Numbered from the stretch's first letter, positions 27,405 to 37,563 are shown. The stretch is 45,421 nt of DNA from Candidatus Methanophagaceae archaeon GoMg1 (GCA_013180605.1 QBUL01000183.1:1-45421); one strand, 5' to 3'. The notes: generated by a model not told the origin, from the sequence alone. Numbers and translations: made by a program.

Positions 27405-27597
27405 CATAACTCTTTTTTGCTCCGCAAAAACCTTTACTAAAAATACACGTTTCTTTGGTATAAAAGTACTTTGTATTTTCATGCCAAAGGTTGTTGGCAG
27501 TAACAATTAAATTGCAATTGATAAATCTATTGCTTTAGAGGCTACATTTCTCGATTTTTAACTAACCAATCTCCCCTTTTTGGTGCAAGCCTAAACA

Positions 27598-29571
27598 TTA
27601 ACGCCTCCTTTCTTTGTTTTTTCCCTTTACCCTCTCGGACAACTTCTTGCTGAATATCTTACGATAAAATGTAAATTCCCTATTTAGTGAATCAACATTA
27701 TTATTCTTAGTCCTAAATCCATGTGATTCCCCCTCATATTCAACATACTCATATTCAATTCCTCTTTCTTTGAGTGCATGGGCTACTTCTCTTGAACAAT
27801 CTGGTGTAACAATTTTATCATCACTCCCCTGAAAAATAATCATTGGGGCTTTTAATCGGTCTAAATGGTACATAGGAGAACGATCTTTATATTCTTTCTC
27901 TCCTTCAGGAAGTTTTGTGCCAATTAAATTGTCAATATAGTGTGATTCAAACTTATGAGTATGTTCCACTAAGGTAATAAGATTGCCAATGCCAAAATAA
28001 CTTGCTCCAACTTTAAAAATATCTGGATACATGGTCATAACTCGCTGTACCATATACCCACCTGCACTTCCTCCTCTAACCGCAACCTTAGATCCATCTA
28101 CTTTTCCTTCTTTTATTACGTATCTCACAGCATCTGCCACGTCTTCCGCATCAATCACCCCCCATAGGGAAAGCAATGCATCTCTATATTCTCGCCCATA
28201 GCCTGTACTTCCACGGTAGTCTACATCTATTACCGCGAACCCCGCAGATGTCCAGAATTGGATGATGAATGAAAAGGAGCCACGTGTGCTGGCTGTGGGA
28301 CCGCCATGTGCCAACACCAACAGGGGAGGATTATCATCTTCTGGAGCTGCATATCTGCTATTCTTAGGCATGTAAAGAAAACCATGAGATTGCTTTTCAT
28401 CCTTTTTGGAATAGGTAATGAACTCAGGCATGGATATATCACCTCTTTTCATTTCAATACTCGAACTTCTTTTTAAAACGTCCAAGTTTTTAGAATCCAT
28501 ATCTAGAGAGTATATGGCTGCCGCCTTCTTATTGCTTGCACCAATAAAGAATACTCTATCCTCGTCATCGGTTCTTATATTACTACACTTGGATAAATCA
28601 CTTTCAACTAAAGATAGCGATTTCTTTTTAGGGTCAATTACTACGAGATAATCAACTCCATCTTTAACCTTTTTCGCTATTATTCTGTTATCAGAGAGGA
28701 AATCATAATTATTCTGCCCGAATACCCAATGAGGCGCACCAAATTCTGCCTGCTCCGAAGTGATTCTCTCTATTTTATCCGTATAACAATACAGATTCCA
28801 CCAATTCTCAGATGAAGAACCTACCGCTTTGTCCATAACAAAGCAGAGTTTGTTTTCTCTATCAAATCGCGGGAAGCAGATAGAAATATCTCTTCCACCA
28901 GCAACCTTTTTTACATCATGCAGCGCATTCTTTTCAGATGTTCCTATCATTAATTCTGTACTATCCCAAGGCATATAGGGGTGATTCCACTGGAGCCAGG
29001 CAACTTTATCCCCTGTTGGTGAGAAGATGGGGTCAGCATAAAAGTCGTAACCTTTTGCGATGATACTCGGTTCAGATATACCATCTGAGTTTAGATTTAA
29101 AACCGCTAAGAAATTCGCGTTCTCTTTATTATTATATTCTTTTTCATATACGAATAGAAGCTTTTTCCCATCGGGACTTACCGTTAGAGAGGCATATTTA
29201 CCCAATGATCCATCCTCATTCTTCAAAGGAGTAAGTGGTTGTGCTTTAGAAGAATCCTCCAACTGCATGTAAATACGCTGATCCTGGAAATTAACAAAAT
29301 AAATGATATTATTAAAGACCGTGTATGCCCCACCACCATATTCATGGACTCTAGTCCTCACATTGAACTCAGAAGGAGTAATATCCCTTTGCTTCCCTGT
29401 TTCATCTCTCTGAACAACAACATATCTGCCTTTTTCGGCTGGTCTCATCTCAAGCCAATACGCCTTTTTACCTTCTAGCTGTATCTCACTCAATCCTATA
29501 ACATCAGAGAAAACATCTTCAGCAGAAATTGCGGGTTCCCACTGTGTAAACGGTGTTTTTTTGCTCTTCAC
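27598..29571 (-). CDS. S9 family prolyl oligopeptidase / acylaminoacyl-peptidase
   Basis: TPFTQWEPAISAEDV start, RGGSAGGYM catalytic Ser, QGSDDKIV and ESHGF; proposed GTG start at 29571 because upstream codons look like afpA remnant. Confidence 0.85.
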   Translation of the reverse strand: MKSKKTPFTQWEPAISAEDVFSDVIGLSEIQLEGKKAYWLEMRPAEKGRYVVVQRDETGKQRDITPSEFNVRTRVHEYGGGAYTVFNNIIYFVNFQDQRIYMQLEDSSKAQPLTPLKNEDGSLGKYASLTVSPDGKKLLFVYEKEYNNKENANFLAVLNLNSDGISEPSIIAKGYDFYADPIFSPTGDKVAWLQWNHPYMPWDSTELMIGTSEKNALHDVKKVAGGRDISICFPRFDRENKLCFVMDKAVGSSSENWWNLYCYTDKIERITSEQAEFGAPHWVFGQNNYDFLSDNRIIAKKVKDGVDYLVVIDPKKKSLSLVESDLSKCSNIRTDDEDRVFFIGASNKKAAAIYSLDMDSKNLDVLKRSSSIEMKRGDISMPEFITYSKKDEKQSHGFLYMPKNSRYAAPEDDNPPLLVLAHGGPTASTRGSFSFIIQFWTSAGFAVIDVDYRGSTGYGREYRDALLSLWGVIDAEDVADAVRYVIKEGKVDGSKVAVRGGSAGGYMVQRVMTMYPDIFKVGASYFGIGNLITLVEHTHKFESHYIDNLIGTKLPEGEKEYKDRSPMYHLDRLKAPMIIFQGSDDKIVTPDCSREVAHALKERGIEYEYVEYEGESHGFRTKNNNVDSLNREFTFYRKIFSKKLSERVKGKNKERRR

Positions 29572-29905
29572 TACATCTTCTATCTCCCCCACTCGACTTA
29601 AAACTGTGATACCACGCATTCTTCGCAACTTCTCCACGTCCTCTTTCCGGATTCGTAACTTCAGGTCACTGCCGTTGGGCAGTTTTCCCTGATAAAAAAG
29701 GAGCGTTTGGTCCTAATTCTGGACTTACCTTTGGAAATTGCTCTTTAACTTCTTTCAAGAGCTTGTAGAACTTTAAAACCGCCTTTCCCTCCCTGGAGAG
29801 GTAAACATGAACCTCTAAGTTGTACTTATTTGTGAGTTCCTCCATGAGACTCACGCACTCGGTTAACTTATCCCCGGAGCCTGTAATCCCCCATGCTATC
29901 CTCAT
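29572..29905 (-). pseudogene. Archaeoflavoprotein AfpA-like gene with internal deletion
   Basis: N-terminus MRIAWGITGSGDKLTECVSLMEEL...GPNAPFLSGK and, in another frame, C-terminus GKLPNGSDLKLRIRKEDVEKLRRMRGITVLSRVGEIEDV; middle absent; joint near 29680-29695. Confidence 0.65.
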
Positions 29906-30354
29906 ATTTATACTGTGATTATTCAATTTATTGTGATATAAATCATAAATCTTTTTCGCATCTTCCACACAACTAACCCATCGAAATAGAGCGTATCCAC
30001 GAGAAAAGAAACTTTGGTCTTATTTTCACCCTTTATTTTTATGTTCAGTCCATACGTTTCTACGCTATGCATGTGCCACCTTTTTATTTATTGCGCTTGC
30101 ACATATAAGATAATCGGGTGAAATGCAGCAAAAATAAAACCAGGGAAGCAATCAAAAAAAAATAGTAAGGGTATCCAAAGATCATGAGATAAATAAAAAT
30201 AAACATTCCGCCGTATATACCTGAAAATGAGATAGCAGAAGTGATTTTGATTATCAAGAAAAGACCGGATAGTTTTAAGCAGAAAATCCGCGAGCTAAAA
30301 GAAGCGATGAGTTTTGACTACTTTATCTCCAGAGACCTTCCTAAGCTTTGGTAC

Positions 30355-30480
30355 TAACACCCACCTCAAATGTTGTCAGGAGGGTTTTTCTCTCTTCCTT
30401 TAACGGGAATTCCTCCAGATAAAGTTCTGTAGCTTCTTTAAGATTAATATTTAAATCTTTCAACGCATCTTCCCCTTTGA
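30355..30480 (-). pseudogene. HicB-like antitoxin C-terminal remnant
   Basis: Reverse-strand reading EDALKDLNINLKEATELYLEEFPLKEERKTLLTTFEVGV*; no intact upstream ORF. Confidence 0.4.
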
Positions 30481-30626
30481 CCTTTTTTTCATCCCTCGTT
30501 TATATCCCTTCAAACCCCCTATACAAACCCCATTCCTTTGCAATATCTATTGCTTCACGGTATTCACTCATTTTTAGCCCCATGTTAAGTTCTTTATACC
30601 TATACGCTTTATACACAGGTCTAAAT

Positions 30627-31499
30627 CTATAATTTTTCAGTAGGTTCAGTAGGTTCTGCCATGCTCAAATACAATCTGCTCCACCATATAACGGTTAAGG
30701 GAGAAATAATAATAACTGAGAGTATCGCGCTTAGTACCCATCCGATATATTCTATAAAGCCAAAAGACATAGAGACCATATTTGCTGCAAAAACAATAAG
30801 CCATAGCAATAAGACAGCGACTTTGTTACGCATAAACATCTTAAATCCTGTTTTAATACCTCTTATTGCTCCTAAATCGCCTATAACAACGGCATATCTT
30901 GGAAGTGCAAATATGATACTGATAATCAGGATGTAAAGAAACATAGCCAAAAAACCCAGTCCAAATACTGCAAATGTCGTAAACATTTCCACACGCGGGA
31001 ACCCTGAAAAGGCACTTAGTTTTGGAAGAATATATAAAATGCTTGGGACCAGAAAAACAATACCAACAGAAGATATCAAACCAAGGATAATGTCAGTGAA
31101 GAACAGACTTAGGAACTTCCTTTTTCCATATTCCATCATGTGAGAGAAGTTGGTGCGTCCGGTTTCTGTCGCCTCTTTCGCCATGCCGATAGCCCCAGCC
31201 CAGAAAAATGCGTTTATCAACATGCACAAAATTATAGTGATGATAATGGCGATTATAATTATGCCCATGCTTTGAATGATTTGAGGCAGAAGCTGAAGAA
31301 TAAGTCCAGGCGATGGTTCAGCGGATTTGGTAATGTAAGATAGCAAAGAAGGAATTATCGCCAGTATGGTAGCACCTATGATTATAATTGCCACTATGTG
31401 TGTTAGTATCGCACTAAACACAAAAGGAAGACAAATAGTCAAATTATTTTTCCATGTGTCGAACCCCTTTCCCATTACACTGCCAGTGTCTTCTACCAT
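30627..31499 (-). CDS. Polytopic membrane protein (DUF7847/DUF975-like)
   Basis: GKGFDTWKNNLTICLPFVFSAIL and about six hydrophobic segments. Confidence 0.6.
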   Translation of the reverse strand: MVEDTGSVMGKGFDTWKNNLTICLPFVFSAILTHIVAIIIIGATILAIIPSLLSYITKSAEPSPGLILQLLPQIIQSMGIIIIAIIITIILCMLINAFFWAGAIGMAKEATETGRTNFSHMMEYGKRKFLSLFFTDIILGLISSVGIVFLVPSILYILPKLSAFSGFPRVEMFTTFAVFGLGFLAMFLYILIISIIFALPRYAVVIGDLGAIRGIKTGFKMFMRNKVAVLLLWLIVFAANMVSMSFGFIEYIGWVLSAILSVIIISPLTVIWWSRLYLSMAEPTEPTEKL

Positions 31500-31570
31500 G
31501 TTATTATCTACCAGAAATCTTTAGAGTATTTAAAAGAAGCTTTATGATTTCAAGTTCAAGATACAATTTT

Positions 31571-32557
31571 TTAGATGCTGCTTACTTTTGTGTAGATACC
31601 TTTCTCCGTAATCACCGCCGCTATCAACTCAAAAGGGGTGAAGTCAAATGCAGGATTGTAAACCTTCACATTAAGCGGAGCAATTTGCTTTCCACCAAAA
31701 AATATCAACTCCTCGGGGCTCCGTTCCTCTATCTCAACCTCCTTGTAACTCCTCTTCATGTCGAAACTGGAAAGAGGAGCGGCAACGTAAAAAGGTATGT
31801 TGTGCTCTTTCGCTACTACTGCGTGCATATAAGTCCCTATTTTGTTTATTACTCCCTCCTTAACCACGCGGTCGGCTCCTACTATTACCTTATCCACTTT
31901 ACCTTCTCGCATCACGGCGGCACTCATGCTATCGGTGATTAACGTAACCGGGATTTTGTCTTGGAGCAGTTCCCAAGCAGTTATTCTCGAACCCTGATTC
32001 AACGGTCTTGTCTCGCACGCTATTACTTCTATTCTTTTGCCTTTTTCTATCGCAGTTCTTATTACGCCCAGTGCAGTGCCCCAGTCAACACAAGCTAAAC
32101 GACCGGCATTGCAATGCGTCAATACGACATCGCCATCTTCCAGAAGCTCACTTCCATAATCCCCTATCTTTTTGTTCACCGCAACGTCTTCGTCGGCTAT
32201 TCTTTGCGCCTCTTCCAGCGCATACGTCTTCATCTCTTGCGTAGTCGTTCCAAGCAGTGCAGCGTTTAACGCTCTGTCGACGCCATAGGAGAGGTTGACC
32301 GCAGTAGGTCTCGCGTTTCTTAGTTTGTCAACTTCATCTTCTATATCTTTCTTACTGTTCCCGCGTATGCATGCTAAAACAACGCCGAACGCACCTGCAG
32401 CGCCCAGTGCGGGTGCACCCCGCACCTTTAATCGCTGTATTGCATCTATCAGCTGCTCTAATGTCTTGCACTCCAATATCTTGTATTCTGCGGGCAGTAA
32501 CGTCTGGTCTATTAGTTTTACCGAATCTTTTTCCTCATTCCAGTCTATTGTTCTCAT
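31571..32557 (-). CDS. mtnA: S-methyl-5-thioribose-1-phosphate isomerase (MtnA/eIF2B-like)
   Basis: MRTIDWNEEKDSVKLIDQTLLPAEY, LKVRGAPALGAAGAFGV, THCNAGRLACVDWGTALG, VGADRVVKEGVINKIGTY. Confidence 0.92.
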   Translation of the reverse strand: MRTIDWNEEKDSVKLIDQTLLPAEYKILECKTLEQLIDAIQRLKVRGAPALGAAGAFGVVLACIRGNSKKDIEDEVDKLRNARPTAVNLSYGVDRALNAALLGTTTQEMKTYALEEAQRIADEDVAVNKKIGDYGSELLEDGDVVLTHCNAGRLACVDWGTALGVIRTAIEKGKRIEVIACETRPLNQGSRITAWELLQDKIPVTLITDSMSAAVMREGKVDKVIVGADRVVKEGVINKIGTYMHAVVAKEHNIPFYVAAPLSSFDMKRSYKEVEIEERSPEELIFFGGKQIAPLNVKVYNPAFDFTPFELIAAVITEKGIYTKVSSI

Positions 32558-32910
32558 TTTTTACTTCAGAGATAATTCAGTTCCAGCGTATTCTGAAGGA
32601 CAATTCTTTTTTGCTCTTCATAGCTCCACGTCATTGAAGCTCTAACCACCCAGTCGATTCCAAGGCATCTACGGTTATATTTTAAATTTAAAGGCATTGG
32701 TAGTGAAAGCATCTATAAAATGAAAGTGAGAAGATTACACTGTTTCAAGCGGAAGTTATTTTTGAACCTAACACTTTTTACTTTTTTGTACTGCAACGAT
32801 TGATAATATGTAATTCATGATTTAAACTTTATTCCATTTAAATCATATCCGCAAATGCACTAACTTCTTTATCCTCGTCTTGCCGCGTTATATGCTATTA
32901 TGTTCTTGTT

Positions 32911-33330
32911 TTACATATCTTCCCGTAACAGTGCTCGGAAGCCTGCCTGTTGAAAATGCTCGTCTGTCGTTAAGGCATCCGTTAATCCATGGTCTTCCAT
33001 TACAATAAATGAAATACAGTCAGTCAATCCCCATTCTTTATCCTCTCGGCTCCGGTAAAAGTCTATTGCACGATGCACCAGTGTACGATCTACTGAAATG
33101 ACATTGACATTAGGGGTGGCGTAACAGCTATTGACGAAGGCAACAGCAGTAGACCGATTTGAACGTGCCAGTGCATTGCCTATTTCAAGTAATATCGCTT
33201 CTGTTATCCACACCTCGTGAGCAACACGCACCGAAGGAAGTAGTGCTTTGGCTTGCTCGTGATAGACATCGTTTGGATTGAGTAATGCCAGCACATATGC
33301 AGTATCGAGAAAAAAACGAGTGCCATTCAT
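32911..33330 (-). CDS. PIN-domain toxin (VapC-like)
   Basis: FFLDTAYVLALLNPNDVYHEQA...DRTLVHRAIDFYRSREDKEWGLTDCISFIVM; likely start ATG 33330, overlapping the antitoxin ORF end. Confidence 0.8.
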   Translation of the reverse strand: MNGTRFFLDTAYVLALLNPNDVYHEQAKALLPSVRVAHEVWITEAILLEIGNALARSNRSTAVAFVNSCYATPNVNVISVDRTLVHRAIDFYRSREDKEWGLTDCISFIVMEDHGLTDALTTDEHFQQAGFRALLREDM

Positions 33331-33334
33331 ATTT

Positions 33335-33583
33335 TTATTTTTGTCCCTTTCCATGCCTGCGTGGTGTGCCATATAAATAATGGTCATGCTCTTCTGACCA
33401 ATCTTTTGGTCCCTCAACCGTTCCAGAGAACTCGCTAAGTACATCCCAAAGGCTCTGCTTACCTGTTTCTTCTTTACGCTCGATGGTTACAAGATAACGA
33501 ACATTTGGTTCCAAATTAGCCGCATTCTCGGGTTTCAGTACTTTACCATCAAAAACGGCATGCAATGTCTTTGTCCCCGTCAT
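33335..33583 (-). CDS. DUF104-type antitoxin
   Basis: LHAVFDGKVLKPENAANLEPNVRYLVTIE; directly 5' of the PIN gene. Confidence 0.75.
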   Translation of the reverse strand: MTGTKTLHAVFDGKVLKPENAANLEPNVRYLVTIERKEETGKQSLWDVLSEFSGTVEGPKDWSEEHDHYLYGTPRRHGKGQK

Positions 33584-33686
33584 TTTGTTCCTCCACTTCT
33601 GATGTATATCTTTTTATACATATAATATAATATTTACCTGTAAAAATGTAATCATCTTCTTGTTACAGAATTGCCGAAAAAGCTAC

Positions 33687-34868
33687 TTATCTGTTTATTG
33701 ATTTTTTCGATTTCTCATTTGGGAACCTGTTACCATTTCTGGATAAATACACAACCAATGGGAAAAGGGTATTTGTTGAATTCAAATCCTCTGTTGAATC
33801 AATAAATGCATGCTTTGGTAGGATGGCAATGAGGTAACTGAGAATCTTCTCGAGCTTCGCCCATCCATCTTTTAATTCACTCGCAGGTGTTTTGTGGATG
33901 GTCTCGAAGAGCCCTCCACAATTCCTACGAGACATCTTACCAGAAATCCGAGATCAAAGTAAAAATGCGTTCCTTCGAGTTCTTTTATTTTCACTTTAAT
34001 TACCCGCCTTGCATGGGGCCATTTCCCTGTCATGTGTGTGAGTGCGAGTTCGGCATCGGTGAGTTTTGTGCCCAAACTGTTAACGCGATCAAAAACATCT
34101 ATCGCATCGTCAATAGATGCATCTGGTGGCACGTATTGTACCGGATATCCCTTCTCTAATATATTTTTCAGCTTAGTAAGGTTGTCGTTGTATTGCTGGG
34201 CAAGTCCGAGAGGATCCCCACCTTCGGGCGATCCTTGCTTTGCAATCTCGAAGACATTGATTGGATTATCTGGGTTGAAGCAATTTATAACTTCCACCCA
34301 TAGAGGGTTATTTGCCATCAAGAGGGGTTGGTAGTACAGAAATTCACCCGTTTCAAGGGCACAATCGAAAAAACCAGTTATTTATCAACGCGGAGATCGC
34401 AGAGGGCGCAGAGTTTAAGTGTGTTCCAAACTCCGCTTGGTTTTTCTAATGTCTCTGCGTTCTCTGCGCCCTCTGCGGTAAAATTAGGGGGTATAGTGAT
34501 TTCACTAGAAAAATCGATTGTGCCGTTTCAAGATTGAAATAGAGGTGCCTTGGATCGTGTTTAATGTCCCTTTCTACATAATACGGTGGGATTTCATTTT
34601 GAGTGAAAAGATAGAGGGTTGTTAGCCTTTGCTGACCGTCAAGAATTACCGCCTTTGACCCTAACTTCTCCCGATCCACCGCGAGATTCTTTATTTCGGG
34701 CGGATTTTCAGTTTTCCAGAAAAGAAGGCTACCAGTAGGATATTTGCGAACAAGCGAGACCATCAACTGCTTTGACTGTTCAAGCGTCCAGACAAATTCC
34801 CTTTGAAACTCTGGAAGAACGATGTCCTTCTTTTTTATGTCCGCCATTAATTCACCAATACTATTCAT
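33687..34868 (-). pseudogene. DUF262 (GmrSD-type) gene, disrupted by a MITE-like insertion and a frameshift
   Basis: IGELMADIKKKDIVLPEFQREFVW...ILDGQQRLTTLYLF in one piece, MANNPLWVEVINCFNP...FDRVNSLGTKLTDAELALTHM in the second, KTPASELKDGWAKLEKIL in a third frame. Confidence 0.8.
34358..34524. mobile_element. 167-bp MITE-like element with 11-bp TIRs and 8-bp TSD
   Basis: TIRs GGCACAATCGA (34358-34368) / TCGATTGTGCC (34514-34524); TSD GTTTCAAG at 34350-34357 and 34525-34532; internal inverted repeat CGCAGAGGGCGCAGAG / CTCTGCGCCCTCTGCG. Confidence 0.8.
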
Positions 34869-34913
34869 TTTGTTTTTCCTCCATGCATGAATCTATGTTC
34901 GATGTTAAATATA

Positions 34914-35216
34914 TTAAAACTTTCCAGACACAGGATTACCTGGCGGAGCATCCCGCACTACAAACTTCACTTCGTAGTACTTCAACTGGATATTGTCGTT
35001 AACAGAAACTGCGTAATCGAGCCATTTTGCTTTGCCGTCAAACTCGTTCACAACTATTATCCCTCTGACGCTCTCACCGTTCTTTGCTAAATTTCGTTTA
35101 ATCCAGCCCATGTATCGTTGAATCTGACCTACAACTTTGTCGCTCTCTTTTCCCTTCTTTGTTTCAATCACGACAAAATCTCTATTCCTATCAAATCTCT
35201 TACACGCATCTTTTCT
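34914..35216 (-). pseudogene. C-terminal fragment of a predicted endonuclease-like protein (DUF91/NucS-like)
   Basis: RFDRNRDFVVIETKKGKESDKVVGQIQRYMGWIKRNLAKNGESVRGIIVVNEFD; N-terminal part absent. Confidence 0.5.
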
Positions 35217-35219
35217 AAA

Positions 35220-35714
35220 TCACCCGAATACAGCGTCAACATCTTTTATCTTCGTGTTATCTTTCTTCTCAATCGCTGTTATAATCTCCCTGACTTCTTC
35301 TTTCGACTGCAAACCGGATTCCCGTAATGACCTGAGTATGGAATATATTCCTATTGTTTCAACGCCATTCTCTTCGGCAAATCGTAACGCAGCAGCATCT
35401 ATCGAAGAGAATATGTATCTCCTATGCCTGCAAATGCTTATTGCTTCCAACTCTCCTTTTCCCAACGTTCTCTTTTCTATCAGCAATTTTTGATATTCCA
35501 CACTTTCTTCTTTCGATGGATATAGCACCTCAAAATATCTGAATATATCCCGTGGAAATGTATATCCGTAGTCCAGTGAAACTGTTAGCTCTTCATAAAT
35601 CTCCGGTGTTATTACAATGCGATGCTTTGAGAACAATCTTTTTAGCAATTCCAATCGCTTGATCTTTGCGAATGCACTTGCCATGTCTGCATCCAGAATG
35701 ATTACCCTATCCAA
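35220..35714 (-). CDS. PIN-like domain toxin
   Basis: VIILDADMASAFAKIKRLELLKRLF...TPEIYEEL...LGKGELEAISI...SSIDAAALRFAEENG; start overlaps the antitoxin stop. Confidence 0.7.
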   Translation of the reverse strand: MDRVIILDADMASAFAKIKRLELLKRLFSKHRIVITPEIYEELTVSLDYGYTFPRDIFRYFEVLYPSKEESVEYQKLLIEKRTLGKGELEAISICRHRRYIFSSIDAAALRFAEENGVETIGIYSILRSLRESGLQSKEEVREIITAIEKKDNTKIKDVDAVFG

Positions 35715-36015
35715 TGATTAACTCAACCCCTTTCTTGATTTTATCCTCTGAAGGTGCTTTAACAATCCTTTTTATCCCTCTCTGCTCTAAAATATTTTTG
35801 AATCCTTCTGTGGACATGCCAGCAATTTCCGCCGCCCTGCTCAATGATATTTTCTCTTCTTTATACAATTCTATCGCCATCTCTGTTTTTAGCGCTGGTC
35901 GTACCTCCAACATCGTCCTGAATGCCTCATCCAGCAACTTCTCTTTGTCTTTGTAATACCCTGCACGTATGAGACTATTTATGCCTTCTTTTATCACGTC
36001 TATGTCCATTGACAT
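35707..36015 (-). CDS. UPF0175-family antitoxin
   Basis: AIELYKEEKISLSRAAEIAGMSTEGFKNILEQRGI. Confidence 0.75.
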   Translation of the reverse strand: MSMDIDVIKEGINSLIRAGYYKDKEKLLDEAFRTMLEVRPALKTEMAIELYKEEKISLSRAAEIAGMSTEGFKNILEQRGIKRIVKAPSEDKIKKGVELIIG

Positions 36016-36236
36016 GTTATATCACCTCTTTTGTGATTTTTAAAACATATGCTCCTTTTTATATCTTTTGAATACACTATAATTATTGGTTTATTTAAAC
36101 TTTTACATTCCACTGATTATTTCAATTTCATCTTCGCGAAGGGGATTTCTAGCTTTTGGATTTGGGAATACATTTCTCATAAATTCATCATGTCACCTTT
36201 CATTCAGATTGTTCGTATTTAAATCTAAAGATTCTT

Positions 36237-36380
36237 TTCTATTACCTCTTCCTCTGTCAGCCCATACAAACCATACACCAGCCGGTCAATCTGCACATCA
36301 ACAATATTTATCTACATCTCATAAAGCTCTTTATCGCGGTCCATTCTCGCATCGTGATAATTCTTTTGGAGTTCGAGCAT
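36237..36380 (-). repeat. RM-tail repeat copy A (3' coding fragment of a type IIG/Eco57I-like R-M protein)
   Basis: Reverse strand: MDRDKELYEM*INIVDVQIDRLVYGLYGLTEEEVIEKNL*; contains an internal TAG. Confidence 0.75.
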
Positions 36381-36407
36381 TCGTATGCATAACGTCTTCA
36401 ACAACCT

Positions 36408-37322
36408 TCAAACTCTATATATTGCCAGTGGAATAATACCAATTGAAGGATATGACACAGAAAATTTCAGTCCAGTAGTTACCATAAGTTTTAGTATATA
36501 TTCCATAATATTCTCCATATCAAGCATATTATATCCCTCCTTTAGTTGTGGTTTTTCTACATTAATCCCCTTTTCGTCAGGGATCGTAGATATTTGCCCA
36601 ACAATAGTCCACTTTTGATTTGGTTCTGTACCGTATTGAAATAATAATGTTTCCCGGTCATATTGCAGGTAGTTTTTATTAAGTCTGCCTAAAAGATAGG
36701 GCGCAGAATCAGTGCCTACCGGATATATTTTTAAGCTAATGATACCTTTGTACATTGTCTCCATGAATTTTGATATTGGATTTATAGTACTATCCCAATC
36801 CCGAGCACCCATCTCTTTTAGCGTTTCTCTTTTTTTCTGTTTCCTTTTATCTTTGGTTAAACTCATCGAAGTCAATTCAGCAACCGTCTCCGGAAGTCCT
36901 TTAACCATTTTGAATGCATTGTCTAAATATTCATAGTCGAATATTTTAACATTTGCTGTGATTTTAATAAATTCGGACTCTTTTAAGCCCTTTCTTACAA
37001 TACCCTCAACCCAATTTTTTTCATCAAACTTTTCGTTCAATACACTAAGTTTTTTCAAATCATTCAGTCTATCTTCAAATAATACGTAAATATAATGTTG
37101 TAGGCTTTTTGTTTCTGTTTTTTCTTGGCGAAACAGTGAACCACCTTCAAGTCCGCCGCTTATCAAAAAAGGCATACCCCCCTTAATTTTTCCTTTAATA
37201 TCTTGTTCCTTTCCATTTTTTGAATCTATGGTCTCAGGAATGCCCTCGAAAAGTTGCGAAGTAAAAGATCGAACACGATCTATATCGAGGTATATAAAAT
37301 CTTTCAAATCCATCGTTATCAC
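36408..37322 (-). CDS. DUF6414-family-like protein
   Basis: MDLKDFIYLDIDRVRSFTSQLFEGIPETI N-terminus. Confidence 0.55.
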   Translation of the reverse strand: MITMDLKDFIYLDIDRVRSFTSQLFEGIPETIDSKNGKEQDIKGKIKGGMPFLISGGLEGGSLFRQEKTETKSLQHYIYVLFEDRLNDLKKLSVLNEKFDEKNWVEGIVRKGLKESEFIKITANVKIFDYEYLDNAFKMVKGLPETVAELTSMSLTKDKRKQKKRETLKEMGARDWDSTINPISKFMETMYKGIISLKIYPVGTDSAPYLLGRLNKNYLQYDRETLLFQYGTEPNQKWTIVGQISTIPDEKGINVEKPQLKEGYNMLDMENIMEYILKLMVTTGLKFSVSYPSIGIIPLAIYRV

Positions 37323-37364
37323 CTTTTAGTTAGATTGTTGTATCTATATTTAAAGATTCCTTTT

Positions 37365-37563
37365 TCCCACATTCACCTCTTCCTCCGTCAGCCCATAAAA
37401 ATCATAAACCCGCCTATCAATCTGTGTATTAACGATTTTTATCTGTCGTTCATAAAGCTCTTTATCGCGGTCCATATTCGCATCGTAGTATTTCTTCTGC
37501 AGTTCGAGCATGTTATCTACCAAAGCCACAAGTTTATCGTGCTGCCTTTTTCTGTTGAATTGG
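37365..37563 (-). repeat. RM-tail repeat copy B
   Basis: Reverse strand: QHDKLVALVDNMLELQKKYYDANMDRDKELYERQIKIVNTQIDRRVYDFYGLTEEEVNVGKRNL*. Confidence 0.8.

Noticed and set aside
27405-27506. N-terminal extension of GatC in the ORF track
   Set aside because: MLLPTTFGMKIQSTFIPKKRVFLVKVFAEQKRV does not look like GatC; the normal start is MLRKEEIEHIGWLARIELSE.
29923-30072. 49-aa minus-strand ORF MHSVETYGLNIKIKGENKTKVSFLVDTLYFDGLVVW... as an aspartic-protease-like gene
   Set aside because: Only a vague FLVDT resemblance in a degenerate region; insufficient support.
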